Shown in pieces: positions 44,121 to 55,851 of a stretch of 64,000 nucleotides of DNA. The notes below the pieces were generated by a model. That model did not search any database and was not told the origin of the DNA. It saw nothing but the letters and a program-made list of their open reading frames with translations. Both the position numbers and the translations under genes were made by a program. The stretch covers positions 242,042,401-242,106,400 of the forward strand of contig NC_133656.1 of assembly GCF_009905375.1 (NCBI RefSeq), read 5' to 3'. How positions within the stretch are numbered: position 1 is the stretch's first letter; the number at the start of each line of letters is the position of its first letter. The stretch comes from Apium graveolens. Taxonomy: Eukaryota > Streptophyta > Magnoliopsida > Apiales > Apiaceae.

Positions 44121-46219
44121 TTTTAGGTACCGAAGTATCGTAGACGGGGGGTTGAATACGATACTCACTAAATTAAAAAAATTCTTTCAAATTTTTTGCG
44201 CATATAAAATTTAGTGTCCGGTTAATGGTTCTGTGTTCTTGAGGTGAATAGTGATTAGGATGATAAATTAACAAACACAAGATATTCAGGGAAATATATA
44301 TTCATATATAAATCCGCGAGGGGTGTTGCTACACTCCAGTAAATAAATTTACCGGCTACAATCCAAGAACAACAATATTCTTGCTTCTACAAAGATATTA
44401 CAAAACAAATCATATACAATGATCTATCTTTATGTTTGTCTAAGGATTCAATTACCGGATAACATTTATAATGCCCCTAAGAATATACAAGAGTTAAATT
44501 GAGCATTTTAACGTTTCTCCGATGAGAAGTTAAACGGATATACAATGTGCTTTTTCTTCTCTATAAGTATTTGCTACTTGTTTTTATCTGCTCTTGTTTT
44601 TGTTGTTGAAGAAGATAAAAACTCAGAACAACTAAATTGATATGCTTCTCTTGTGTAGACTTTATATTCAAAATGAATTACGTGGTCATTTGTTTTACCA
44701 TATAAATCAAATGAATAAAATCAATGAATTTTGTTGTTGAGAGTTACTTGTGACCTTGGGAAGCTAGGAGATTTTGCCTTAGTCATTTTCAACATAACAA
44801 GTTACTTGTTACTAGAGGGAGAGATTTGCCTTGGCCAATTTCAACCCGATAAGTTACTTGTTACTAGAGGATCCAAGGGAGTTTGCCTTAGCATTTTCTA
44901 AGTATCCAAGTTACTTGTTACCATGTGAAGCTAGTATACAAGTTACTTGTGACCTTCCTTCCCTGGTAGGAAGTTAGTTGCGACCATAAAGCTCTTGTAG
45001 GAGGTTACTTGCGACCTAAAACATGCATAGGGAGAGTTACTTGCGACCTAGTGTACCTAGGAGAGGATTTTGCCTTTGAAAAATATCTTGCATGAGTTAC
45101 TTGCGACCAAGGGAGCTAGGAGGAGGATTTTTACTTAGTTTATTGGCATGCATTAGTTACTTACGACCCATGTTGTAGTAGTGCAAGACTTACTTGCGAC
45201 TTAGAATACCAAGGGGGAATTTTTGCCTTAGAAACATTTCCTGTATGAGTTACTTGCGATCCTTGTATGCATACATGCACTTAGAATTTTCTTTCTGCTC
45301 TTGTTTCTTCCCTGAGACTCGTACCAAGTCAAGATCAGTTCCTGTACTTAAATATTGAACTGTATTTCCAAGATATTACTTCTGACATCCAATACACTGA
45401 TCAGGGTGACTCCTACTATAAGGTAGTGATCACTTTGACTTAGTTTCCGTAGATCGCTTTAACCCTTAAACTATCCCGTATTCAAGTCTTCTATCTTGAG
45501 TCTTCATCTGAACCATATAACCTTCATCTTGAGATACGAATCCTCATTTAACAATTCTTCTAATAATAATACTCAAATTCCTTTCACAGATCACTGACGC
45601 CTAGTGCAACTGGTCTGGTTCACAGACGACTAGCTTCGATTCAGGTCTTTGTATTATATTCCTGATTATATTGTTAAGCTTGTAACAACTTCATCGCTTC
45701 GAACACTGACTGTCAATAAACAAATGTACTTTCACTGGAATCCTTCTAATACTTAGACAACATCTTCATTATTGTTCTTCACTGACGCTTGAACATATAA
45801 ATGAACGACTTTAGTGAGTATAACTTTAAAACTGTAGCTGTCTTCTTTAACCTATGTATATACCATGTCTTCAATTTTTTCAGATTCCTATGCTTCATAT
45901 ACTGTCTATCTTCAATCAATGCCAATATACTGAAATCTTCTGGTGACACTTATACACTGAATCTTCAACATTTCCGAATTCCTGAAAGTCTTTAACCTTT
46001 ATTCTTCACTGAGGCATGAACATATTAATGAACTTCTTTCAGTGACATGTAAACAGACTTCAAGCTTTCTTCTAATCTTTTGATTCTTTGTATTTGCCTT
46101 GTCTTCATTTCTTCTGATTTCTTGTGTAGACGTAGTATTATTTACCTGTCATGTTCTAGTGTTGTTCTCATATTGAGTTATCACGTAACTGTTCATACAG
46201 CTGCGCAGTCTTACCAATA
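44121..46219. mobile_element. 2.1-kb nested insertion, probably a solo LTR
   Basis: Interrupts copia gag exactly between VN(Q) and LRVNG, with the 5-bp duplication AAGTT on both sides (44116-44120 and 46220-46224). Termini TTTTAGGTACC and GTCTTACCAATA are imperfect inverses, compatible with a decayed TGTTGGTA...TACCAACA LTR. There are no ORFs of substance. A GGGGGGTTGAATACG block near one end is of a kind I associate with Sirevirus LTRs. It contains a cluster of GTTACTTGCGACC repeats. A 5-bp duplication and ~2 kb with no internal domain fit a solo LTR. Confidence 0.65.
44735..45262 (+). repeat. Interspersed GTTACTTGCGACC motif cluster
   Basis: About twelve copies of AGTTACTTG(C/T)GACC or close variants at irregular 30-60-base spacing, separated by GGAGATTTTGCCTTAG-like blocks. 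Four related copies, in both orientations, lie at 54160-54270. Confidence 0.85.
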
Positions 46220-46224
46220 AAGTT

Positions 46225-46659
46225 AATTAACAATTAAAACTGTTCGATTATAAAATTCCTCCACCGTTTCACTTTCTTTCATCTTTAGTAAATCAAACTC
46301 ACCTCTTAGAGCTTGAAGTCTCACCATTTTTACTTTTTCTTCACCTTTGTACGGCTTGTTGAGGATGTCCCATGCCTCCTTTGATGTTGATGTCGTTGAA
46401 ATTCTCTCAAAAATTACTTCATCCACCACTTGATAAATAAAGAAGAGGGCCTTCTTATCCTTCTTTCGGTTCTCCTTTAAAGTGTTTAATTGTTGCGGTG
46501 AGAGATTGACTTGATTCTCCGATTCTTCATAACCTTTTCAACTTTCTCCCAAAGATCTTGAGATCCATATAACACCTTTATTTGAATGCTCCATTGATTG
46601 TAATTCTTTCTCGTTAAATGTGGAAGTTGAGGTTGCAACATATTGTTGTTGGAAGACAT
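46225..46659 (-). pseudogene. Copia gag, N-terminal half (5' of nested insertion)
   Basis: Starts at the ATG at 46659-46657 (MSSNNNMLQPQLPHLTRKN), with the copia gag core NYNQWSIQIKVLYGSQDLW, a one-base frameshift near 46530, then SKEAWDILNKPYKGEEKV and EFYNRTVLIVN up to the insertion. Gag would build the virus-like particle. The piece is out of frame and split, so it is non-functional. Confidence 0.82.
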
Positions 46660-46686
46660 CACTTAACCTTGCTCTTGATACCACTT

Positions 46687-47033
46687 TGTAGGAACTTAAG
46701 TATAAAAGAGTTGGAGATTAAAGAGAAGAAACTTATTCTCAATAATCCACACAACTAACTCACACAAAAGAGATATAAACTCACACTTGTATTTCACTCA
46801 AAGGATTATGTAAAACTTGATGATTACAAAGCTTAAAAGAGTGTCCTATTTATAGGCCTCCATGGAACCTACTAGAATATGCAACTCCCTAGGTACATGA
46901 AAAGCTAAAGGTCATAAACTCAAAAGACCATGAACTCAAAAGTCTTGAATCTCAAAGGTCTATTCTAGGTGCTTCCATGAACAATCAATTTATTAAAATA
47001 ATAATCAAAGTTTAGCTTATAATTATTTTAACA
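46687..47033 (-). repeat. 5' LTR of the second copia element
   Basis: 347 bp next to the primer-binding site. The portion from 46811 on is duplicated at 54305, together with flanking DNA. Confidence 0.9.
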
Positions 47034-47465
47034 CACTGAAAGTCTAAAATAGAGAAAAAGACATGGTAATTTGGGCCCCTTATGGTACTTCACAAAAAAT
47101 TGGCCATTGCTGGGAAAAATTCGAAGGGAGAAATTAACCTGAATTGTAAAGCAAAGGAGATCCTTTTAGGGAGGGTTCAAAGCTCATCAAATGCAAAGTG
47201 GTATGTGACTATGTTAAACTAGCGCAGAGAGAGAGAGTCATTTCAAGTCTATTACATGAATTTTTTAACACGGTTAATTAAGCTCAATTATAGGTGTAAA
47301 CTAAACCGAACCAACTTGAAATCGACTCGATAAAATGAGTACAACTCGACTCGAACTCACTATCGAGCTCGAGTTTGTACGTATTTTCAGGCTTGATAAA
47401 AGAACTCGAGTCGAGCCAAGGTTTTTTGAGGTTGACTCGAAATTGACTCGATTCGAACTCGAACT
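46811..47465 (+). repeat. Segmental duplication, copy A (contains empty CACTA site)
   Basis: From mid-LTR through the copia flank to the ACTCGACTCGAAC-rich sequence, this is repeated at 54305-54716 continued at 63743-64000. In copy A the junction near 47221 reads AAACTAGCGCAGAG without interruption. In copy B the 9-kb CACTA element lies at that point. Confidence 0.92.
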
Positions 47466-47818
47466 CAATTAATTTTTTTTACGAAAAATCATTCGGGTAT
47501 TTGTTAATTTATACTTCATCACCCAACTATTTAGAAAAATTAACTTTACAAACTAATTTACCAGTTTTTCATATATTGACGTGCATTATTATGTTATTAT
47601 TAGATTTAGTAAAAAAATTGAATTTAAAATATTTTGTTATATTATATTAATTTATACTTTCTTATAATTAATTTATAAAATCAATTTATATCTCTTTGTT
47701 TAGTTCGGCATATTTGGGTATCATGTATAGGTTCCATTTTCGGTAGCCATATTTGGTATATGTCGGTTAACCGAAAAAATTCGATTTCAATTTTGGTTAA
47801 CCAAATGCACACCCCTAG
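47294..47818. mobile_element. Possible hAT-like MITE rich in ACTCGA / CCGAA
   Basis: Left end TAGGTGTAAACTAAACCG and right end TTAACCAAATGCACACCCCTA are partly inverted (TAGGGGTGTGCA type). The interior carries ACTCGACTCGAAC repeats at the left and TCGGTTAACCGAA at the right, a mixture seen in plant hAT derivatives. Flanking 8-mers are only weakly alike, so the call is tentative. A related copy runs off the window end from about 63808. Confidence 0.4.
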
Positions 47819-48389
47819 ACTGAATATACCATTCAAATGCTAATATTCATTTGTATAATAAATTACTAGGTATGATAAATTACACTTTCAATTTTATCTC
47901 CCTTTAAAAATTTAAACAGCTCTAGATATTGATTTTAATCGAAGAATACTTGAAACTTAATTATAATTTCTTTGAACAATACAATATTATTAATAAAATT
48001 CAAACCATTTGCTTTAGTGATTTTGTAATACCTTCCAAACATGCCTTTAATATCTTTAATTGAGAGGAGAACTAAATCAATTAGCTACCTTCAAATTAAC
48101 AATACTCGTCGATTATCTAAATTAATTTCTATGATTTGAATATGTAATTGTATGTCGTTTACTTTAATTTTCCCTTTTCAATTGGTCTATTGATTCAATA
48201 TTTTCTTTTCAATTGATCGCTTATATGTTATCACATTTGATATATATTAGTGAATTTTATGATATTTTGTGTTATGGTATTTAAACTCATGAATCCTCAG
48301 TGATATATACAGTATACATGACCATGAAATACTTAACTCGTTCCTGATATTCCTCGATTGTTAGTACTATAATTTTTATAAAAATTAGA
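47819..48389. other. AT-rich intergenic DNA
   Basis: No supported feature; stops in all frames and no terminal repeats. Confidence 0.4.
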
Positions 48390-48480
48390 TACTAGTGTAT
48401 ATGAGCAAGATGGAATAACTTGGTGGTCTGGTATGGTCTGTTCCAGGTCCTGGGTTCGAGTCTCGGTCATTAGTGAATTA
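48390..48480 (+). repeat. tRNA-derived SINE head (candidate)
   Basis: TAACTTGGTGGTCTGGTATGG can serve as a loose A box, and CTGGGTTCGAGTCTCGG is a good B box with a pairing T-stem around TTCGAG. The spacing of about 35 bases suits a Pol III internal promoter. A complete tRNA cloverleaf cannot be drawn, so this is more likely the 5' part of a SINE than a functional tRNA. Confidence 0.35.
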
Positions 48481-49100
48481 TGAAAAAACAAATACTATTG
48501 AATATTTGAGCGTTGCTTAAACTTAGAGTTTAGCGATTACTTGATATTGCAATAAAATTGATAATATATTTTTTTTAGCACGTTAAGTTGTAATTTATTC
48601 TCATTTTGAATTTTTCATTATGTTTTACTTGATTGCAACTAATTATTCTCCATTTATATTATACAACTATAACAGAATCTATAATTCACTTGCTATATAA
48701 TGTGCATCATTCAAGGACAATAAAAAATAAAAAAGGTATAAAATAAGAAGTATATTTTCTATTTATGCCTTAGTGACTTAGTTATTTTGCCTTTGAAATA
48801 GAAGTACTCACCACTCTCTTCTTATTAGAAGGCACTGGAAAAATCATGATAACTAAAGATTCATTACCGATTTTAGAAATGTGTAAATCAAAAAATGAAA
48901 ACAACTATCTAAATTAGAAGCTAAATTGTAAACTATATCTTATATGTTTTAAAAGAAACTATATATGAAACAACTTTCTAAGAGTTACCTAATTTAATTT
49001 ACCTCATAATTTAATTTACCTGCAGTACTTAAAATATTATAAACTCGTTTATCCTAAATAACATGTCGTGAAGATGCACATTACCTTTATGGTCCAAGAC
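48481..49100. other. AT-rich intergenic DNA
   Basis: Nothing identifiable beyond AT-rich sequence. Confidence 0.4.
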
Positions 49101-49102
49101 TC

Positions 49103-49460
49103 TGTTTGGGATTGCTGTTAAAAATTGATGTGCTGTTAGAAAAAGTGTTGCTGAAAAAAGTGATGTTGTAAAAATCAGATGATTGTTTGGTAATTTTTTT
49201 GATACGTATATGTGTTGATGTAAAAAATTAAAAATAATGATGTTTTTGGTAAGGTTTGATGGTGAAATCAGCATCTGCTTCCCGCAACAGCTGAAAAGCA
49301 GATTTTTCTAAAAGCATGGGGGACTTGCTTTCTCTAACAGCAGCTTTTAGGCCAAAAGCACTTTTCCGGAAAACACCTTTTAAATTTTACCAAATAGTCT
49401 TTTAACTGCTTTTCAGCGAAAAGCTGCTGTTGCTGTCTGCAACAGCAATACCAAACACAC
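49103..49460. mobile_element. MITE with TGTTTGGxATTGCTGTT inverted ends
   Basis: Left end TGTTTGGGATTGCTGTTA and right end AACAGCAATACCAAACA are inverted copies with one mismatch. The interior has GCTTTTCAGC / GCTGAAAAGC inverted blocks, giving strong fold-back potential over ~360 bp. A type of hAT-related MITE is likely, but no clear target duplication was found. Confidence 0.6.
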
Positions 49461-50640
49461 CCCATGTCCGTCATGCAGAATTTGTCGGATCTCTTTTACT
49501 CATGCCTTTTTCAAATAAAATATTATACAGTATAAAATCGATTTGTAGAATCATATGTTACAGGAATGCAACAAAATTTTCGTTGGAAAATAATTTGATT
49601 CAGGATAATATTCTCTACATCTAATACTTACAAATATGAATTTGACAAAATACTCGAGGATCATGTGTCCTGAAAACTACACCATTCATTCAATTTCAAT
49701 TTTAATAATGTTTGTAATAATTTATATATTATTTTAGACCGATGAACAAAAATATTTATGTGCTTAATAACATGCTCGTACTTTTTATTGGCTACATTTA
49801 TAAAGACTTGTGATTTTCTTATTAATGCAACCAAAGTTCTGAGCATGGCTATTACATGCTCGTATATGTTTTGCATGATATTTTTTTGTAGGGTATAGAT
49901 TTTGAATTAAAAAAGATATAAGAGTAGACGTTTTCATACCGTTAAAGAAAAGTTAGACCGCTTATTGAATGTGATTATATTATCGATTATAGTTATAATT
50001 CGGAAAAATATACTTATATTGATTTTATAAGAATTTTTGTAAAATGATTTTGATAATGAGGTGTTTATAGTTGCTCAAGTGATAACCAAGACCTCTAATG
50101 CAAAATAAATAAGTATGATCAGATGTAAGAATAATCAACACAATTTTATATCATTTGCGTTCGATGCATTTAGGCTTTTGGCCTATGATGCAATTTTATT
50201 TCATGATAGAAAAAAGAAAATAATAACGGAAGCTATAACTATTTTAGAAAGACATAAAAGCGAAAGCAAATGGGGTCAATTCCATAATTGAATAACCAAC
50301 ACCGAAAACCATTTTTACCAAAAGTTTGATGTTTCGATGATCCCTACTTTATTGACCGCAACTTCTGCTTTTATTATCGCCTTCATTGTTACTACTCCAG
50401 TAGATATTAATGGTATTTTTTGACAAAAAATATTGATGTCGATAACTGTAAAACATAATGTAACGTAATATGTAATCGAGGAATTATAACTAAACATGAA
50501 ACAGAAACAGATAAATAATATTAAATTATGAAACACAGGAACCCTGATGATGAAGACTGAATAAATACAAAGAATCAAAAGATGAAATTGATGCTCTAAG
50601 TTCATAATCAAGTCATGGGAAGAAGTTCATTAACATGTTC
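49461..50640. other. AT-rich intergenic DNA
   Basis: No gene, RNA or terminal-repeat structure that I can support. Confidence 0.35.
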
Positions 50641-51088
50641 AAGCCTCCATGAAGAATAAGATGTCAAAGGACTTCCAGTGTCAGTGAAATGATTTGATTT
50701 GAATTATTGAAGATCAGGGGTTCAGTTATTTACCAAGGGACTGGGAAGTATTTAGCTTCTTCAAAGCCATAAGAAGCACCATGCCTAATGACAAGTATCC
50801 AAAGCACTTCAACAAAACTCATCTACCCAAACCTTGAAACTTATTCTTCAACATTTATGTTCTTCTGCCTGTCTCCCAAGACTGGTGGATTTCATGGACT
50901 ATCACATTTCATGAGGCTAGTTGGAGTGGCTATTGCTCATAATCTTTGAATCAACTTTGGATGTCTGATAATGCAAAAGGTATTGGAGAACCAAGCTCAA
51001 AATTGTTCAAAATGGTAAGCTCACAGAAGCTCAGAAGGCCTTGGTTCACAGAGATAATATGGAATATTCACAAGTCGTGTCCTAAAAA

Positions 51089-51442
51089 ATGGTGGGTAAA
51101 CTGTTCAGACAAACTCCTTTTTCCAATAACAACCCCATTCATGTGACGGACTTCATGCAAAAATACTTTGTCTCCATTGATCAAGAACCTGTCTCTGAGA
51201 ATAAAAATGATCACGAACCTGATGCTGAAAATGAGGATGATCAAGAAGCAGAGGCTGAATATCAAGCAGATCCTCAGCCTAATCCTAACGCTCAACCAAT
51301 GGATGTTGACCAAGAACCTGTATTTGCTGAACAGTCAGAAGAGGTTTCTCAACCTGAAGCTGCTGAACATCAAGAAGAAGCTGAGCCAAATCAACCAATG
51401 TTTAAAGGCAAGAATTCACAGGTACGAATGAATCTTCTATGA
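51089..51442 (+). pseudogene. Acidic repeat ORF of the Sirevirus-like element
   Basis: Open frame of 117 codons. The start FRQTPFSNNNPIHVTDFMQ is followed by about 70 residues dominated by Glu, Gln, Pro and Asp, with recurring DQEPV and EA/AE units. The upstream frame (50946-51146) is related but out of phase. I do not recognise a domain. It may be part of the extra ORF that some large plant copia elements carry. Confidence 0.4.
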
Positions 51443-52555
51443 GTACTACTTTTGATGATTTGATTGACACTGATTCACTTAATCTTGGTGACTTTCACAC
51501 ACAACTTGCCTGAGAGCAATTATAATCAGAAGGCAGTGAGTTTGTATTCCCACAAATTTATAACTACCCTCTAGAGCCCATAAATACATCTCAATCTCTC
51601 TTATCCCAATCCCTGCCGTATAAGGATCCTTTGTGTATAGAGGGAGAAACTGCACACGATACAACAAATAAGGAAGGTACTTTGAGTGAACCCACAACTC
51701 TGTCTCCAACGAAGCAAAACAGTATCCCCACTAAGATAACTGTAACCTCCCATGTATCTTCCCAAAAGGATACAATGGCTGAAAAAGCACATAAACAGTT
51801 ACCGGCCGGATCCATCTTTTCAACAAGGTGGGTCTATTAAAATTCGCCCGTTGGCCACGACATCCTTTAATAAGTCAAACACGCTCTCAAATCTTCAAGC
51901 TCCTGAAGTTTTACATGAGTCAATTAGAAGAGCATTATTTGGTGAGGATGTATTGACGGAAACGGGGAATTTAACCATATTACGGTTAAAATATCATGTT
52001 CGAGGTCCTTCAATGGATTAACTACCTTCACAGGTGTTAGGAGAGAGTGTTGTAATCACTGCCACATACAGCACAACACTTACCTCCCCGGGACTAAAAA
52101 CCCTGGATACATCTGTGGATAGGGGATCCGACATTGGTGCGGATCGGAAACCCATTGGCGATGAACCAGATTCAACTGGTGAGCATACGGGGAAAGTGTC
52201 TTCACCGACACTGGAGGAAGCTGAGGAACAGATGCCAAATATGACAGCCTTAGTGATCCTCCCATATATTCAAACTCTTGACCAGTCATCTCATGATGAC
52301 ATGCAACTTGTCTTGAACAAGGATCGGGAATCGCGAACTCCCATTGCACCATTTTTGACCACCTTAAAAAATGGCTCCAGTGCTTTCTGCAGGTACATCT
52401 TCTGGATCTCGGAGCTATGAGCGGAGTGTATCCGTGAGGGTGAGTGAAACACAAATCCCTAAACCGAGTTATAGAGTGTTGAGTGATACACTGTGAGAAG
52501 CCCGTGAGACACCTACCTCCCAAACTACAACTATAGACATGTCACAATATGTAAC

Positions 52556-53682
52556 CAAATCTGGATTACTTTGTATATTTTCTATTCAAAGCCCTCTATG
52601 GTCTTAAGCAAGATCCAAGGACATGGTATGACACTCACCAACAGTTTTTACTTGAAAATGGTTTTACTATAGGTGTTATAGATAAAACTCTATTTCATAA
52701 AATGCATAAATCTGATATGATATTAGTTCAAGTATATGTTGATGACATTATATTTTGTTCTACTAATGATGATCTTTGCAAGAGATCTTTTAAGCTAATG
52801 CAGAGTAAGTATGAAATTAGCATGATGGGAGAGTTGAACTACTTTCTTGGATTACAAGTGAGTCAATGGAAAGATGGTGTATTCATCTGTCAATCCAAGT
52901 ACATAAAAGAGCTTCTCAAGAAGCATAATATGAAAGATTCAACTCTGGCAAATACTCTAATGCCAAAAGCCTCTAAGCTTGATCAAGACAAAACTGGTAA
53001 GAAAGTTGACATCACAAGCTATAAAGGTATTATAGGCTCATTACTTTATCTTACAACAAGTAAACCAGATATTATGTTTGCAATATGATTATGTGCTAAA
53101 TTTCAAGCTGACCCTAAAGAATCTCATCTTATAGCTATTAAGCGGATATTTAGGTATCTTAAGGGGACTCCAAATATTGGAATTTAGTACCCTAAAGGTA
53201 TAGGTTTTAACCTAGTTGGCTATACAGATTCACATTTTGCAGGTTATAAGAGTGACCAGAAAAGTAATTCAGGAAGCTTTTACTTTCTTGGAAGAAGCTT
53301 GGTATCATGGCATAGCAAGAAGCAGTACTCGGTATCCACATCAATTGCTGAAGCTGAATACATAGCTGCTGGAAGCTATTGTGCTCAAATCTTGTGTATG
53401 AGGAACCAACTTCGGGATTATGGTATGTTGATGTCAAAGATTCCAATATTTTATGTCAATACAAGTGCCATAGAAATCTCAAACAACCCAGTTCAGCACT
53501 CAAGAACAAAGCATATCGATATCAAGTATCACTTTATCAGAGAGCATGTCACCAATGGCACTGTGAAATTACATTTTGTACCCACAGATGATCAAATTGC
53601 AGAAATCTTCACAAAACCACTTGATGAAAACATTTTCTGTAAGTTGGTTAGTGAACTTCGGATGTTAAATCTTTCTAATTAA
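52556..53682 (+). pseudogene. Sirevirus-like RT (C-terminal) and RNase H
   Basis: One frame throughout: FKALYGLKQDPRTWYDTH, the catalytic YVDDIIFCS (about 52735-52761), MGELNYFLGLQVSQWKDGVF, YLTTSKPDI, then RNase H with SIAEAEYIAAGSYCAQI and VQHSRTKHIDIKYHFIREH to a stop at 53680. Only two internal stops interrupt it, TGA at 53086-53088 and TAG at 53185-53187. It lacks the RT fingers and everything upstream. It would copy RNA to DNA in an intact element. Confidence 0.85.
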
Positions 53683-53690
53683 TAAATTAG

Positions 53691-54304
53691 AAGTCAATAA
53701 CTACAATTTGCATTAAATAAATTCACTTGTTATTCAATGTCAATATGATAACGACATGTGAATTTATGTGTCATTATTTATTTCTTGTAGTTCAAATATT
53801 TGTGTGCTTGTACCCAATTGATAGATATTTTAGCACGCTTATATTGATAAATTATTTGAAAATAATTTATTCATAATTGGTTAAGTTATGAGTAAAGTTT
53901 AGTAGCATAATTTTGATTTAATTATTTGAGACTTTATCAATTCAATGATAAAAGTTTCAATTTTAATAATCAAAGTTGTTATTTTTTAATTTTAGTGGCC
54001 TTTAAATTATTTAATATTTAAAGAGGTTCATTAAAGTTAATTAGTAATTAGCAGCATAATTAATTTCATAAAAATATAATATTATCAAGTTTAATGATAA
54101 TAGTTGTATTATTATGAATATTATTTTGAAGTACAGAAATTTTTCTAAGTACAGATTTACTTGCGACCACAGTGCACTATAGGTCGCAAGTAAGTACTTA
54201 AACTATTTTTGTTCTTGTTACAGGGGATACTAGTCGCAAGTAACTACTTAGATTTGTGTTAGTTGCGATAAGGCTATTCCCTGTAGTAGCTAAGTAAGAC
54301 TAAA
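53691..54304. other. Downstream flank of the Sirevirus-like element
   Basis: AT-rich, no ORF. From about 54148 it contains ACTTGCGACC / GGTCGCAAGTAA motifs in both orientations, like those in the solo-LTR insertion at 44121-46219. This suggests that part of a related LTR begins here before the segmental duplication takes over at 54305. Confidence 0.35.
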
Positions 54305-54716
54305 AAAACTTGATGATTACAAAGCTTGAAAGAGTGTCCTATTTATAGGCCTCCATGGAACCTACTAGAATATGCAACTCCCTAGGTACATGAAAAGCTA
54401 AAGGTCATAAACTCAAAAGACCATGAACTCAAAAGTCTTGAATCTCAAAGGTCTATTCTAGGTGCTTCCATGAACAATCAATATTATTGAAATAATAATC
54501 AAAGTTTAGCTTATAATTATTTTAACACACTGAAATTCTAAAACAGAGAAAAAGACATGGTAATTAGGGCCCCTTATGGTACTTCACAAAAAATTGGCCA
54601 TTGCTGGGAAAAATTCGAAGGGAGAAATTAACTTGAATTGTATACCAAAGGTGATCCTTTTAGGGAGGGTTCAAAGCTTGTCAAATGCAAAGTGGTATGT
54701 GACTATGTTAAACTAG
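54305..54716 (+). repeat. Segmental duplication, copy B left part
   Basis: Copy of 46811-47222 (half an LTR of the second copia element plus its flank) with a few percent differences. It stops at TAG, where the CACTA element is inserted. Confidence 0.92.
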
Positions 54717-55329
54717 CACTACAACATTTTTGCAATCATACAACTGTTTTTTTTCGTTGTCTGACAGGTAGAATTTTCGTTGTCTATTTTACACTCGTGT
54801 GATCGAAGGTTGGACAACGGTTGTTAATACAGTTGTAATAAGGGAGATTCAACAACGTTTTTCAATACTGGTTACAATCAATAAGGCACAACAGTTACTC
54901 TTTATTAACCATTGTTGGAACTTTATTAAAACAACTGTTTCTTTATTCAACTGTTGTCTACCTAACTTAACAACAATGGTTTTGTAGAAAAATCATTGTT
55001 GTTAACTTATTTAATATTATCATAAACAACAGTTTATAAACTTCTTTTCTGAATATTTTTTTAAAAGAAAATAGTGAAAAAAATTTAAACTGTTGCAAAG
55101 AATATCAAAAGACAACAGTTTTTTTTTAAAAAATATGTGCAGTGAGACATACAACGGTTTTTATCATTTTTAAGTGACTTTCACACAATTGTTTATAAAA
55201 TTAATCTCATTATTTAAAATAAACCAATTTTAAAATAAAATTATATAATGATAATTCAATTATTATTTCACAATTGAAATTAAATTTACAATACAAAGGT
55301 TCTCTACAAGAATTACAAGTACAACAAAG

Positions 55330-55565
55330 TTTCATTAAAATTCACCAACAAGTTGGTAGTTACCAGTAAAATTCACTTTCACGCCAATTAGGTCCAGTTC
55401 TTTAAAATGCATTAAACTGGCTCCATAATAAGCTTCATCAATAAATAGAATGTTACTAACTTCAAAAGCAGCTTTCCACTTCTGGTTATATAAAACTGAT
55501 TTATATGGGGCTCTGTCACCTTGGCTAGTCCTTAGCTATTGCCCACCTTTGATTCTACCAGCTCT
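55330..55565 (-). pseudogene. Captured fragment, possibly NO VEIN-like (HSP90-type ATPase family)
   Basis: The minus strand reads APYKSVLYNQKWKAAFEVSN, ILFIDEAYYGASLMHFKEL and GVKVNFTGNYQLVGEFL in one frame, preceded by a TAG in REL-type sequence. The pattern of SVLY-x-x-x-WK, FID-x-x-YYG and FK-EL-x-x-x-GV recalls repeats in large plant proteins of the NO VEIN / HSP90-like ATPase group, from memory. No start, stop or clear splice sites. The conserved look within an element otherwise full of AT-rich DNA supports a captured coding piece. Confidence 0.4.
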
Positions 55566-55851
55566 CTTAGCGGGGGAAACTTTAAGTCTTGACCATTACT
55601 TCCAATCTCTAATCATCTGAATATTTCAATTCAGATGCTTTATAACCATTGTATAGCTGCAATGCTGAACTCTGCAAATAATAAATAAAAAAACATAAAG
55701 TTGTGTAACAAATCATGTAAATATATAATAAGGATGAATTGATAATCTACGAGTCTAAGAACGTGTTCAATACAAAATGAAGATTACAGAATGGATCAGT
55801 GCTTATTAAATAGAGACGTAATTCAAATAAATGCAATCCAAGTTCAGAATC

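Larger units (their letters stand above)
40243..47033 (-). mobile_element. Second Ty1/copia retrotransposon, with nested insertion
   Basis: LTRs at about 40243-40575 and 46687-47033 start GTAGGAACTTAAG and end in TTATTTTAAC, and are flanked by CACTG (40238-40242 and 47034-47038). The outermost T of the left LTR seems lost. The primer-binding site (TGGTATCAAGAGC on the minus strand, about 46684-46672) and polypurine tract (AAGGGGGGAAG, about 40585-40575) orient it right to left. Gag-pol is interrupted by a 2.1-kb insertion and many small lesions. By eye it looks older than the copia at 6563. Confidence 0.93.
50641..53690 (+). mobile_element. Internally deleted Sirevirus-like copia element
   Basis: The + strand runs from a degenerate region (50700-51060), through an acidic ORF (51089-51442) and Ser/Thr-rich coding-like sequence with stops (to about 52540), into the second half of RT and a full RNase H (52556-53682). 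The N-terminal RT, integrase and protease are missing, apparently by deletion near 52540. RT and RNase H sequence style (VQHSRTKHIDIKYHFIREHV) points to the Sirevirus branch. LTR boundaries are not resolved. Confidence 0.6.

Noticed and set aside
51479..51815. Overlapping minus-strand frames with Cys/Val-rich sequence
   Set aside because: They are antisense to the Sirevirus-like + strand region and have no conserved motif.
52080..52523. 147-codon minus-strand frame
   Set aside because: Antisense to the degraded + strand retroelement sequence; no domain, and no splice or start context.
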